Part shown: positions 17,569 to 25,332 of the stretch, in pieces
Layout: each line of letters starts with the position of its first letter
Numbering within the stretch: position 1 is the stretch's first letter
The notes under the pieces: model-generated
What the model saw: only the letters and a program-made list of their open reading frames with translations
What the model was told of the DNA's origin: nothing
Database searches by the model: none
Program-made: the position numbers and the translations under genes
IMG/VR virus record: IMGVR_UViG_3300036402_000303
Coordinates: 1-64,000 of that record
DNA: 64,000 nucleotides
Origin: a virus
Strand: one strand, 5' to 3'

Positions 17569-17817
17569 GTGCGCATCACGCTCGTCCCGCTGACCATCCT
17601 GCCGCTCCTGGCCGCCTGCAGCACCAACAGCGCCCTGGAGACGCCCGTCGTCGACCAATGCGGCGTCCCCCATGAGGAGTTCACGGCAGACTAGGCCGAG
17701 TGCATCGATCGCGCGGCCCAAAGCGCCCCAGTGTCGTTCGGCGCGCCGATGACCGCCTGCATGCGCGAGAAGGGCTACCCGATACTGGCGGGCAGGAGCC
17801 GAGGCGATCGAGTGTAG
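17569..17817 (+). pseudogene. Tandem lipoprotein paralogue with an in-frame amber stop
   Basis: From the GTG at 17569 the frame gives RITLVPLTILPLLAACST, then VDQCGVPHEEFTAD, a TAG at 17692-17694, and continues AECIDRAAQ, FGAPMTACMREKGYPIL to a TAG at 17815. The pattern (lipobox, paired cysteines, C-M-x-x-K-G-Y) matches the preceding lipoprotein, so this is a tandem duplicate broken by one codon (probably CAG or TGG to TAG). Confidence 0.65.
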
Positions 17818-17870
17818 CGAGGGCTGCGCCCTGAGATGACAATTATGCCGGTGGCGCGTACCTTCCGGAG

Positions 17871-18335
17871 ATGGCCGTCATCAAGATACCAACGAGCGAA
17901 CAGCAGAAGGAAGCCGAGGACGGCTATGCCATCCTTGTCGGAAGGGTGAGCCTGCTGTGGGCAAAGATCCACGAAGACTTGGCTCAGATCTACATCTACA
18001 GGTTCAACTCTGCTGCAGCCAGACTGGCCGAGGCCGATTGGTATTCGCACAGGTCGGACAGCGCGCAGCGCGAGCTGCTGACGAAAACGATCGAGCGGAT
18101 GGATATCCGCGGCGCCGAAACCTTTCCAAATGCCAAAGGGGACTTGCTCTGGTCCATCGGCCGGATCAACACGCTCGCCAGGATCCGCACGGTGAGGTCG
18201 GTCGCTTCGCGCCCGTGCATGTGCGCCATGACCTGGCCCAGGTCACGCTTGTCGACCAGCGGCCCGCAGATATCGCAATTCCCGAAGTGCTCGATCTCGG
18301 GGCGGCTGGGGTTCTCGACGTCGGTGCCGGTGTAG
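17871..18335 (+). CDS. Hypothetical protein, C-terminally truncated by a deletion
   Basis: Residues 1-103 (VSLLWAKIHEDLAQIYIYRF, SAQRELLTKTIERMD) read like a natural helical protein. From about 18180 the frame enters DNA that is antisense to another gene's start, so the remaining residues are not native. The gene lost its 3' part in a fusion of two convergent genes. Function unknown. Confidence 0.45.
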   Translation: MAVIKIPTSEQQKEAEDGYAILVGRVSLLWAKIHEDLAQIYIYRFNSAAARLAEADWYSHRSDSAQRELLTKTIERMDIRGAETFPNAKGDLLWSIGRINTLARIRTVRSVASRPCMCAMTWPRSRLSTSGPQISQFPKCSISGRLGFSTSVPV

Positions 18336-18352
18336 CGCGGGATCTTCGGCAT
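18185..18352 (-). pseudogene. 5' fragment of a small zinc-finger-like gene
   Basis: On the minus strand from ATG 18352 the protein begins MPKIPRYTGTDVENPSRPEI, followed by HFGNCDICGPLVDKRDLGQVMAHMH. A C-x2-C and an H-x3/4-H pair suggest a zinc finger. The natural sequence ends at about 18185 where it meets the truncated gene from the left. It is a truncated remnant. Confidence 0.45.
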
Positions 18353-18671
18353 GGCTGATTTCTATGCTGGCCAGTCAGCCGAGCAGCCGGCTTAGCGCGA
18401 CGGCGGCGGCGGTGACCAAACGTGAGAACGCTGGCTGCGGTCGGGATAAGGAAGGCGCGGTCTATGCGGGCACTCCAGGCTCACTGTGCCGGGGCCGCGG
18501 CAGTCGCACCGGAACATGGCACCTGGTTGCCGGATTTCGGATCGATCGCTCGGCTGCAATGAGCACAGGTGGGCGGAGGCTTCGTCTGTATTGATTCGCC
18601 ATCGGCTTGTGTAGGGTAGCGAGCGCTCCGCGCATCCCCTATAAGCGAGGCGCTGCAGCCGACGAGGTCCC
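18353..18671 (+). other. Intergenic, no confident gene
   Basis: About 320 nt. A short plus-strand frame (about 18466-18567) and a minus-strand frame containing PPPTCAHCSRAIDPKSGNQ can be read, but neither has a start codon with a ribosome site. I see no RNA gene. Confidence 0.3.
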
Positions 18672-19106
18672 GTGAAAATCGAGAAGCCGAAGATCTATCA
18701 CATCGCCAAATATCCGCCGCCGGTCGGCGGTCGCGTGAAGGTCTGGTTCGACAAAGCAACGTCCCATCTTCTGGTTGAGGACGAGACCGGTCGCGTCGGC
18801 TGGGACATCTATGGCGTGCCGCTGTCCGACGTCGTGTTCGAGACCGAAACGACGCCGCGCGGCGCCGTCCGTTGCCTGGCTCGTGGCACAATCATCGCAA
18901 CCTCGAACACCAGAGCGGACCAAGAAGCGAGAGCCAACATCATCACGACTGGCCGCCCCATCGAGTTTTACTGGACCCGCGATAAGCAGTGGCCAATTGC
19001 GTCCGCCCGCGTGGCGCTCATAAGCAAGCCAGACGGCGGCTTCACCTCGTGCTACGCCGTCGATCCATCGCCGAGGGTAGCGAGCGCTCGGTCAGGCCAG
19101 CTGTGA
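18672..19106 (+). CDS. Hypothetical protein, 144 aa
   Basis: Begins at a GTG (18672) with the peptide KIEKPKIYHIAKYPPPVGGR. The sequence looks like a mixed alpha/beta soluble protein (VKVWFDKATSHLLVEDETGRVGWDIYG). No family is recognised. It sits alone between the deletion scar and the integrase, facing the integrase gene. Confidence 0.5.
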   Translation: MKIEKPKIYHIAKYPPPVGGRVKVWFDKATSHLLVEDETGRVGWDIYGVPLSDVVFETETTPRGAVRCLARGTIIATSNTRADQEARANIITTGRPIEFYWTRDKQWPIASARVALISKPDGGFTSCYAVDPSPRVASARSGQL

Positions 19107-19169
19107 AGCGTTACGGATGAGCGGGGGCCGCTAAGCAGAATAGGGAAGTGCCCGCCGCATAGCTCTCTC

Positions 19170-20852
19170 TCATTGATGGGCAGTAAAGCCGCTGAGGAGT
19201 TCCGGGTCTGACGGATTGGCGACCTTGGGTATGGCGTCGATCACGCGGGTCATAGCCATCACAGACACGTCGCCATAGTCATCGCCAGATGTTCGCGCCG
19301 CATGACCTTGGATGGCATCAACGACTCGCGGATCAAACCCAAGGTCGCGGCTGATCGTCTTGAAGCGATGCCGCCATGCATGGTTAGGCTGGACTCGTTC
19401 GTCGGTGACAACCGTCCGTACCAGAGCTACGACTTGAGTGTAGCAGCCCTCTGCAAACAGCGGCCCGTCATCTGACTCATCAACGAACTCCAATAGGCCT
19501 AATTCGATCAGGTGTTGGTGGATCGGCACGAGTCGAAATATCCCGGTTTTGATCCCGCCAGCCAGCGGGTTCAGGTCGAAAATTTGACGTCCGGACTCTT
19601 CACGGATGTCCTCCTTGCGAAGCTGCAAGGCCTCGCTGATCCGGCAGCCAGTGTAAGCGGCAATAAGAGGAGACCACCGCTTGGTTGCCGCCGTTCTGGG
19701 ATACTCTTTCGGTTTTCGCACGTAAGACAAGCACGCGCGGAAAACAGCTGCCGATTCCTGATCCGTGAACCCCTTTTTCCGGGTTACAATTTTCTTCGGC
19801 GCTTTGATTTTAACTGCATCAGCCGGATTCTTGGTTAGCTTTCGATTGTCCACGGCCCAGCCGAGCACCGACTTAATCCCCGGCAGATCGCCGTCTTTGA
19901 AGGTCTTTGCGGTCACCACCTTGAGACGGGCATCCTTGTATTCAAGCATGTTTGCCTCTGTCAGGCGGCTTGCATCATCGTGATCAAGATGTTTAACGAG
20001 CCTGTCGATGGCGCCCTTGTAAGTGTCATATGTGCTTTGGGTACGTCCGGTAGCCTTGGCTTCCTTCCACCACAGGTCAAGCAATCCCGTGATCGTCTGC
20101 TTTCGTTTCGCCGCTGCGACGGTTTCGACCAGCGGGAAGCGAATGGCCTTTGGGTCAGGGCTGTAGTCGCCCTCTGCATTGCGTTTCAGTTGCCAACCAG
20201 CATCTAACGAGGCCGTCCCGACGAGGCGAAGGAGGCGTTGCCGATCTTCCGGGACAAGGTGAATGCGATGCCGAATTAATACGTAGTCCGTCAGCAAGCC
20301 GAACCGCTCTTGGAGGACGTTGTACTGCCCGGCAGGGAAGGCGTTGATCGCCTCCGTCAGGTTTCCAGTCCCGAATAGCTCTTTCGCGAGGGCCGCCTCA
20401 TTCACCTTAAGAGTGGCGGGTGGAGTACTCGGGATGCGTCCCTCAATCGCCGCTCTATGGAACGCTTTGTGGTAAGCCCAGACATCCGGCTCTCCGGGAT
20501 CATTCCCATGAACTTCCTGATAGAGCCGGTATGCCTCGCCGCTCAGTGCCACCATATCCTTGTGCGACAAGCTGACAGGACCAGCGGCGGTCATCTCAAA
20601 TAGCCGCTGCAGGTGCTCAAGGGCGTCCACATGACGCGCCTTGGCAATGCGTTCGTCGCTTTCCCCAAGGGAGAATGCAACGTCGGTCCCGATGGTCACG
20701 ACCTTGATGTAGGCCGGTCCAAGCTGGCTCGACAGGTGCAATAGAACTTTCATGCCGCGTAGCCGGTCAACAACTTTGGCCGGGACGCGACAGCGGAATT
20801 GGGGGACGCTGGATCGGGAACGCTTATCCATCAAGTACTTTAAGGAAACCAT
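19170..20852 (-). CDS. int: Tyrosine integrase of the left element
   Basis: The C-terminal catalytic domain carries the tyrosine-recombinase residues: Arg in TGCRISEAL, the H-x-x-R box HAWRHRFKT, His in QGHAAR and Tyr in DDYGD. The N-terminal part resembles the long SAM-like arm-binding regions of rhizobial integrases (about 560 residues in total). An in-frame ATG at 20879 is also possible; I prefer 20852. The start is 73 nt from a tRNA-Thr 3' fragment, which is the expected attachment site for this enzyme. It probably integrated the element on its left side. Confidence 0.85.
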   Translation of the reverse strand: MVSLKYLMDKRSRSSVPQFRCRVPAKVVDRLRGMKVLLHLSSQLGPAYIKVVTIGTDVAFSLGESDERIAKARHVDALEHLQRLFEMTAAGPVSLSHKDMVALSGEAYRLYQEVHGNDPGEPDVWAYHKAFHRAAIEGRIPSTPPATLKVNEAALAKELFGTGNLTEAINAFPAGQYNVLQERFGLLTDYVLIRHRIHLVPEDRQRLLRLVGTASLDAGWQLKRNAEGDYSPDPKAIRFPLVETVAAAKRKQTITGLLDLWWKEAKATGRTQSTYDTYKGAIDRLVKHLDHDDASRLTEANMLEYKDARLKVVTAKTFKDGDLPGIKSVLGWAVDNRKLTKNPADAVKIKAPKKIVTRKKGFTDQESAAVFRACLSYVRKPKEYPRTAATKRWSPLIAAYTGCRISEALQLRKEDIREESGRQIFDLNPLAGGIKTGIFRLVPIHQHLIELGLLEFVDESDDGPLFAEGCYTQVVALVRTVVTDERVQPNHAWRHRFKTISRDLGFDPRVVDAIQGHAARTSGDDYGDVSVMAMTRVIDAIPKVANPSDPELLSGFTAHQ

Positions 20853-20924
20853 GGTCTGTGTGGCACCATTGTGTGGCACTCAGGACCGAATTTCCAATAA
20901 AATCAACATCTCCAATGGGATGAG

Positions 20925-20977
20925 TGGTGCTGCCAGACAGGATTGAACTGTCGACCTCTCCATTACCAATGGAGTGG
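20925..20977 (-). other. tRNA-Thr(GGT) 3' fragment, attachment site
   Basis: On the minus strand this reads as the anticodon arm (CTCCA-TTGGTAA-TGGAG, anticodon GGT), variable loop, T-arm (GACAG-TTCAATC-CTGTC) and acceptor end (TGGCAGC-ACCA). The D-arm and 5' acceptor strand are absent: the match ends at 20977. This is the classic footprint of integration at a tRNA 3' end. Two integrase genes lie on either side within 75 nt, so it is the junction of two tandem elements. The intact tRNA should lie to the right, beyond the right-hand element. Confidence 0.8.
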
Positions 20978-20993
20978 GCGATTTGACATAAAC

Positions 20994-22325
20994 TCATGCG
21001 GGACGGGCCTTTCTTGGCTTTGCTACACCGTCGCGTGTCAGGTTCGTGCCCATATCATCCAGCTCATTCACCAGCTGGCGCCGGTATTCCGGGGCGTCGT
21101 GCGAATAGCCCATGACCGACCGGATATCGAGCCAGCCGCCTTGCTCCATTGCCGCGCGGGGGTCTCGCCGCAGCATCTTCTGAGCCAGCATGTGCCTGAA
21201 CCAGTGCTGCGTCACCTTGCCGATCAGGGCGGCGTCGGCGCCGGCCTGGTCCCGCGCTTCGGCAGCGGCCTTACGCTGGCCCGCCTTCATCAGCCGCGTA
21301 TAGGTGGCCTCGCCAGCGTCGATAATGGCCGCAGCGGCCCGGCGCTTTGCTGCATTGAAGCCGGTCTTGTTCTGGCCACCGCCTGCCTTGCCATTGTCGG
21401 CGTAGGGCTGGCGGCGGTAAGTCAAGAATAGCGGTGCCTCCCGGTCATGCAGCTTGCCACGCCATTTCAGATAATCCTTCAGCACCGCCACCGCGGTCGG
21501 ATCCAGCGCCGCGGAAACGTCCTCGCCGTTCTTCGTGGCGGGGAATGTGATCTGCTCCCGGCCCTTGGCAAGGATCAGGTCGCATACTCTTGCGGCATAG
21601 ATGATCGAAGACACCCTGGCACCGGTGGCCCGCTCCACAGCGAGCTGCGCCCTGATGCTGATGTGGCAGGCATCAAACAGCGCCCTCACCAAGTCCGGCC
21701 GCAGATCCGTCACCCGCCGGCGGACCCGCCGGTTCGGATTGCGGGCAGCCTGATCGCGTTCGAACTTCGGCACCTCAGCAAGGCCGTGGTTTCGCTGAGA
21801 ATAGTGCAGAAAGGACAGTAAGCCGCCCAGGAAGCGTTCGCGGGCCGACGCTGTGTTGCCCGTCATCCGGCCTGGGAACGCGCTGCCGTCAGGCTTTGCG
21901 CCGCCGTCGATCCATTGCTTCCACTCGTCGGGCCGCAGCTCGTTGAACCGTCGAGCGCCGAACTTCTTGACCGTCTCCTTGACGATATTGACCGAGGTAG
22001 CGCCAAGCGGCCGGCGCCTGGGCATTGCCAGGTAGGCCGCGGCGGCTATCGCAACTGGATCACCTCGCCCAGCTTTGCCGGTGACCTTCGCTTTGACGTC
22101 CTCGATGTAGGAATCGAGCGCTGTTTCTGCTTCGGTCTGGCTGGTGGCCGCAACGGCCAGGCCAAGACTTTGTCGGACGCGGACTGAACGGCCTGCGACC
22201 CGTAGGGTACCGACTGCGTGCCAGTTACCGTCTCGCTCTTTGAGCGCGATCCCGCGAGCACGCCGCCCGGGGCGCTTTCCCTTTCGATCGCCGCCTCGAG
22301 ATTTTGGAACGCAGTCGCCGACCAT
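20994..22325 (-). CDS. int: Tyrosine integrase of the prophage
   Basis: The catalytic residues are visible: Arg in ATGARVSSI, HWFRHMLAQ, and the final GYSHDAPEYRR. The N-terminus (ALKERDGNWHAVGTLRVAGRSVRVRQSLGL) fits an AP2-like arm-binding domain. The frame is open to 22403, but I place the start at about 22325 because upstream residues overlap the excisionase-like gene in another frame and look unnatural. The stop is 17 nt from the tRNA-Thr fragment. It is the last gene of a minus-strand early operon running from 26490. Confidence 0.8.
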   Translation of the reverse strand: MVGDCVPKSRGGDRKGKRPGRRARGIALKERDGNWHAVGTLRVAGRSVRVRQSLGLAVAATSQTEAETALDSYIEDVKAKVTGKAGRGDPVAIAAAAYLAMPRRRPLGATSVNIVKETVKKFGARRFNELRPDEWKQWIDGGAKPDGSAFPGRMTGNTASARERFLGGLLSFLHYSQRNHGLAEVPKFERDQAARNPNRRVRRRVTDLRPDLVRALFDACHISIRAQLAVERATGARVSSIIYAARVCDLILAKGREQITFPATKNGEDVSAALDPTAVAVLKDYLKWRGKLHDREAPLFLTYRRQPYADNGKAGGGQNKTGFNAAKRRAAAAIIDAGEATYTRLMKAGQRKAAAEARDQAGADAALIGKVTQHWFRHMLAQKMLRRDPRAAMEQGGWLDIRSVMGYSHDAPEYRRQLVNELDDMGTNLTRDGVAKPRKARPA

Positions 22326-22474
22326 ATCCGTTTCCGTCCGCGCATCGTGTGAAACTGAAACCGCCGATCGTCGATGGCGCGCAGCAAGTCTGCCGCCAGC
22401 CATCCGTCAAGGGTGCGCTTGCCGATTCTAAGATCGGCCGCGACCTCGTCCATTGTGCGGTCGCCTGCAGCCAT
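22046..22474 (-). CDS. Excisionase-like helix-turn-helix protein
   Basis: The first ~70 residues (TMDEVAADLRIGKRTLDGWLAADLL, then RRFQFHTMRGRKRIWSATAFQNLEAAI) form a winged-helix MerR/Xis-like DNA-binding domain with a terminal contact strand, as in phage excisionases. The remaining residues overlap the integrase gene in another frame and may be only partly meaningful. Its ATG shares one base with the stop of the 29-codon gene upstream (TGATG), and it lies just before int, as is typical for xis. Confidence 0.6.
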   Translation of the reverse strand: MAAGDRTMDEVAADLRIGKRTLDGWLAADLLRAIDDRRFQFHTMRGRKRIWSATAFQNLEAAIERESAPGGVLAGSRSKSETVTGTQSVPYGSQAVQSASDKVLAWPLRPPARPKQKQRSIPTSRTSKRRSPAKLGEVIQLR

Positions 22475-22563
22475 CAATCAAGCCTTATCGCGGTGATGTG
22501 GCCCGGAGGCCCGCTCGTCTTGAAACCGGGCGCGTCGGGGTACTGCTCGGGAAGGCGGCTCAT
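22474..22563 (-). CDS. 29-aa small protein, translationally coupled
   Basis: MSRLPEQYPDAPGFKTSGPP followed by GHITAIRLD. The ATG overlaps the upstream stop (ATGA) and the TGA overlaps the downstream ATG by one base, so it sits with no spare base between two early genes. No known motif. The exact fit makes it likely to be translated. Confidence 0.5.
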   Translation of the reverse strand: MSRLPEQYPDAPGFKTSGPPGHITAIRLD

Positions 22564-23306
22564 TGCTGCGCGGCCCTCAACGCCTGCAGCGCGATGGTGG
22601 CTCGCTGCAGGAGTTCGGGACTGGCACCGTTCCAAAGCATGTGAGACCGTCCGATAAACTCGGCGGCGGTCACCAAGGCGATAGCATCATCCAAAGTGTT
22701 GACCGGCAGCAACCGCACCGTCTCGTAGGCGACGGACATTGCCCGGAGCGCGTCACCTTCTTTGCGCTGCTTGCTGAGAATATGGTGGCGGCGGCGAACG
22801 CCGTTCACCTTCGCAAGATGCTTTCGCATTGCAGTGCGCAGTCGCTTCGCCTCTTTTGGAATCAGCGGCCATCTTTCGAGGTTCGCCGCGAGGCTCTGGC
22901 GAACCTCATACGCCAAGGCATCCTTGGGGTGGCGGCGCAGCCATGCGCGATGGTGGGCATTCTCTTGGCGAATATAGGATCGCTGGCGCTTTTCCGCTCG
23001 GTCGATTTCATCAAGCGAGCTGATGTTTTTATGTCCGTGGAAAAGCGTTCGGCCAAAAATGGCGATGTCGACAAAAAAATCAAACCGGCCCGCGTCTCCC
23101 ATGGCATCTTCGGTGTCTCTGCAATCCTTGCGCGCCGCCGCCGCCGCGTCGATTTTCTCGATCAGTCGCGCCACTGCGCGCGGCAGTTGGCCCTGCCGAG
23201 CAGAGCGCTCGCGGACTTCCTTCGCTCCGTGGGCCATGTCGGCAATCTGTGCGCGGGTGAAGCGCGGCGCTGCTGGCGCTCTCGTCGGGAGTTGTAGGGT
23301 TGCCAT
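22560..23306 (-). CDS. Hypothetical early phage protein, 248 aa
   Basis: A basic, helical protein (RFTRAQIADMAHGAKEVRERSARQG; EAKRLRTAMRKHLAKVNGVRRRHH). No catalytic motif or transmembrane segment. Start overlaps the preceding gene's stop (TAATG). Related sequences probably occur in rhizobial prophages, but I cannot assign a function. It belongs to the minus-strand early operon. Confidence 0.6.
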   Translation of the reverse strand: MATLQLPTRAPAAPRFTRAQIADMAHGAKEVRERSARQGQLPRAVARLIEKIDAAAAARKDCRDTEDAMGDAGRFDFFVDIAIFGRTLFHGHKNISSLDEIDRAEKRQRSYIRQENAHHRAWLRRHPKDALAYEVRQSLAANLERWPLIPKEAKRLRTAMRKHLAKVNGVRRRHHILSKQRKEGDALRAMSVAYETVRLLPVNTLDDAIALVTAAEFIGRSHMLWNGASPELLQRATIALQALRAAQQ

Positions 23307-24136
23307 TAGCGCGACCCTCCCTTGCGGGCCTTGCGCGCGACCGGATCGGTGGTGCGCTCGGTGTCGATCTTCAAGCTTTTGAGGACCGATCGCGCGCGGG
23401 TGGTCAGCGTGTTCTCGTCAAAGAAGGGGTATGCCTTCCGGCGGCGTTGGCTGCAGCGGTGCTTCACGCGCTGATTAACCGCGTCGTCCTCGATCCGGAA
23501 GGTGAACGCGAACTTGGCCTCGCCGTACAGATTCCAGCCGACGGTTTCCAGTTCCTGGATCAGGAAGGCTTGGTATCGATAGAGCAAGCCGGCGCGGGTC
23601 AATGTCGTGCCACGCGCAAGCCTGCCAATTTCTTTCTTCGGCAGCGTCGGCTCTGCCGCCTTGCGCGCGATTTCCGCCAGTCGAGTAACGCGCGTTTGTG
23701 TCAGCGGGGTTTCTTCCTCGTCGTTGCTGAACGTGGCCATGTGCCGAACGATGATGCGAAACAGGAAGTCGAGGTCGCCGGCCCGCGTCGCCCTGGCCTT
23801 GAAAGCGGCTTCGAAGATATCCCATCGCGTCTCGTAGAGAACATTATAGGTGGCGTCGTCGTCTTCGATATCCTTGCCGGCCTTATCCATTGTCGCTTCG
23901 TACGCAGCCTTTAGCGCGCTGGCTTTCTCGTGCCAGAAATTCAGCATCGGCAGGCTTTGCCGTTCTAAGGTGAAGCCGTCCCGGCCCATGGGCGTGGCGC
24001 CATAGATCGGATGAGGCTCGGACTTCGCCACAACGATGACGGGCGGGGAGGCTGTGGCGGTTGTCGTGCGTGCCTGGCTGGCAGTCGTTTGAGCCCGGCG
24101 TGGTCGCCGCGGTGCCGTTGCGATAGCGGTCTGCAT
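23306..24136 (-). CDS. Hypothetical early phage protein, 276 aa
   Basis: Residues ~1-40 are low complexity (Ala/Thr/Arg), followed by a helical domain (FWHEKASALKAAYEATMDKAGKDIEDDD, TYNVLYETRWDIFEAAF). The C-terminal end is basic. No known motif. It is separated by 27 nt from the small membrane protein gene upstream and coupled to the gene downstream. Confidence 0.6.
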   Translation of the reverse strand: MQTAIATAPRRPRRAQTTASQARTTTATASPPVIVVAKSEPHPIYGATPMGRDGFTLERQSLPMLNFWHEKASALKAAYEATMDKAGKDIEDDDATYNVLYETRWDIFEAAFKARATRAGDLDFLFRIIVRHMATFSNDEEETPLTQTRVTRLAEIARKAAEPTLPKKEIGRLARGTTLTRAGLLYRYQAFLIQELETVGWNLYGEAKFAFTFRIEDDAVNQRVKHRCSQRRRKAYPFFDENTLTTRARSVLKSLKIDTERTTDPVARKARKGGSR

Positions 24137-24163
24137 GGCTAAAACTCCAACGGCTCGCGGCCG

Positions 24164-24271
24164 TTACGCTCCGCACAAAAGGGCGGACAAAACTGCAAGG
24201 GTTCCAAGAAAGAGGGTGAGCGCGGCTAAGGTCATCAAACCACCAGCCGCGCGCTGGAATGATGCTGTCAT
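24164..24271 (-). CDS. 35-aa single-span membrane protein
   Basis: The ATG overlaps the TGA of the 354-aa gene (ATGA). The product begins MTASFQRAAGGLM and is then one hydrophobic span (TLAALTLFLGTLAVLSALLC) ending GA. It has a basic residue before the span and almost nothing after it, so the N-terminus probably faces the cytoplasm. It could be a small inner-membrane moron, for example an exclusion protein. Confidence 0.5.
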   Translation of the reverse strand: MTASFQRAAGGLMTLAALTLFLGTLAVLSALLCGA

Positions 24272-25332
24272 CGGCCGCGCTTCGATTTGCCGGCCTGCTT
24301 CGCCTCGCGGGCCTGAACCGCCGCTTTGGTCTGGGCTTCGAAATCCCTCGCGAACTTGGCCAAGCCAGTGGCTTCAAGGGTCGACCAAAACAGGACCATG
24401 CGACCGCTGTTGCCATCGCCCATTGTCCATTCTTCGTGCATGGCCGGCGTATAGTTGCGGAACGAAATGAGCGTCCACGCCCGCAGGGCAGTGGTGGAAC
24501 CTGACGCCGGCAGCTTCGTCAGCTTGCCCTCAAGTCGGTCGATGGTGTCGCCAATAGCGCACATTTGGTTGTTCAATTCGCGATAGGCTTTGCTGCCAGC
24601 CGTCGCTCCCGCCCATTTCACGCGCGCGGCGGCATACTCGCGGACATTCTTTTCGATATCTCCAGCCAACGCCTTAAGGGTTTCCTTGGCCTTGGCGTCC
24701 TTTGCTGCCGTCGCCCTGGCCCGGAGTGGATCGGCCCCGAAAATGTTCTCGTTCGGATCGTGCAGCAGCGTTGTGCGGTCCAGCGACTTGAATGCATTTC
24801 CGCTGTCGACCAGTGCGACGAATTGCGTACCCATCTCGGTGGGGTCGGCCGAACTTCTGATCGCGCACGCTGCAGCCGCGACGCTGCCCATGGTGGACTG
24901 GAGGGCACCGCCGATCTCCAGCATGAAGCCCAGCGCGATTGCGTCGATGCAACGTCCCGTACTCGCCGGCTCGGTCCCTTTCCGGCCAGCCTCGGCCATG
25001 TCGCAGACGATCCACCCGAGGGCAACAGGCCCAAGATTGTATGCCATCAATGGGAGGAAATAGCGGGCATAGCCTTTGCCGGTTTCGAGGTCTTTGGAGT
25101 AATCCCCGGTGGGCTTCACATTCCACCACGGGGTGTTGTCCTTCGTCCGCTTGGTGTGGAACGGCAGAGCGTTGACGAGGACATCAACGGCGGACTTGTT
25201 GGCTCGGCTCCTGGTAGTCGGCTTGGCCGCGGCAAATTTCCGAACCGATGAGCCGTGGCGCGGCATGAGTGGCGGCGCGACGGCGCCGGTGCTGAAGTTC
25301 GGTGTGTTCGGCGTAATGGTCACTGCTGGCAT
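24268..25332 (-). CDS. Hypothetical early phage protein, 354 aa
   Basis: The open frame continues upstream into 25875 only because of a frameshift in the preceding HNH gene. The natural start is the ATG at 25332 behind AAGGA, giving MPAVTITPNTPNFSTG. The body contains PLMAYNLGPVALGWIVCDMAEAG, DAIALGFMLEIGGAL and a lysine-rich helical C-terminus (AQTKAAVQAREAKQAGKSKRGR). No enzymatic motif is recognised. Part of the coupled minus-strand operon. Confidence 0.6.
   Translation of the reverse strand: MPAVTITPNTPNFSTGAVAPPLMPRHGSSVRKFAAAKPTTRSRANKSAVDVLVNALPFHTKRTKDNTPWWNVKPTGDYSKDLETGKGYARYFLPLMAYNLGPVALGWIVCDMAEAGRKGTEPASTGRCIDAIALGFMLEIGGALQSTMGSVAAAACAIRSSADPTEMGTQFVALVDSGNAFKSLDRTTLLHDPNENIFGADPLRARATAAKDAKAKETLKALAGDIEKNVREYAAARVKWAGATAGSKAYRELNNQMCAIGDTIDRLEGKLTKLPASGSTTALRAWTLISFRNYTPAMHEEWTMGDGNSGRMVLFWSTLEATGLAKFARDFEAQTKAAVQAREAKQAGKSKRGR

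Noticed and set aside
20925-20977. A functional tRNA-Thr gene
   Set aside because: Only the anticodon arm, T-arm and acceptor 3' strand are present; the D-arm and 5' acceptor strand are missing on the expected side.
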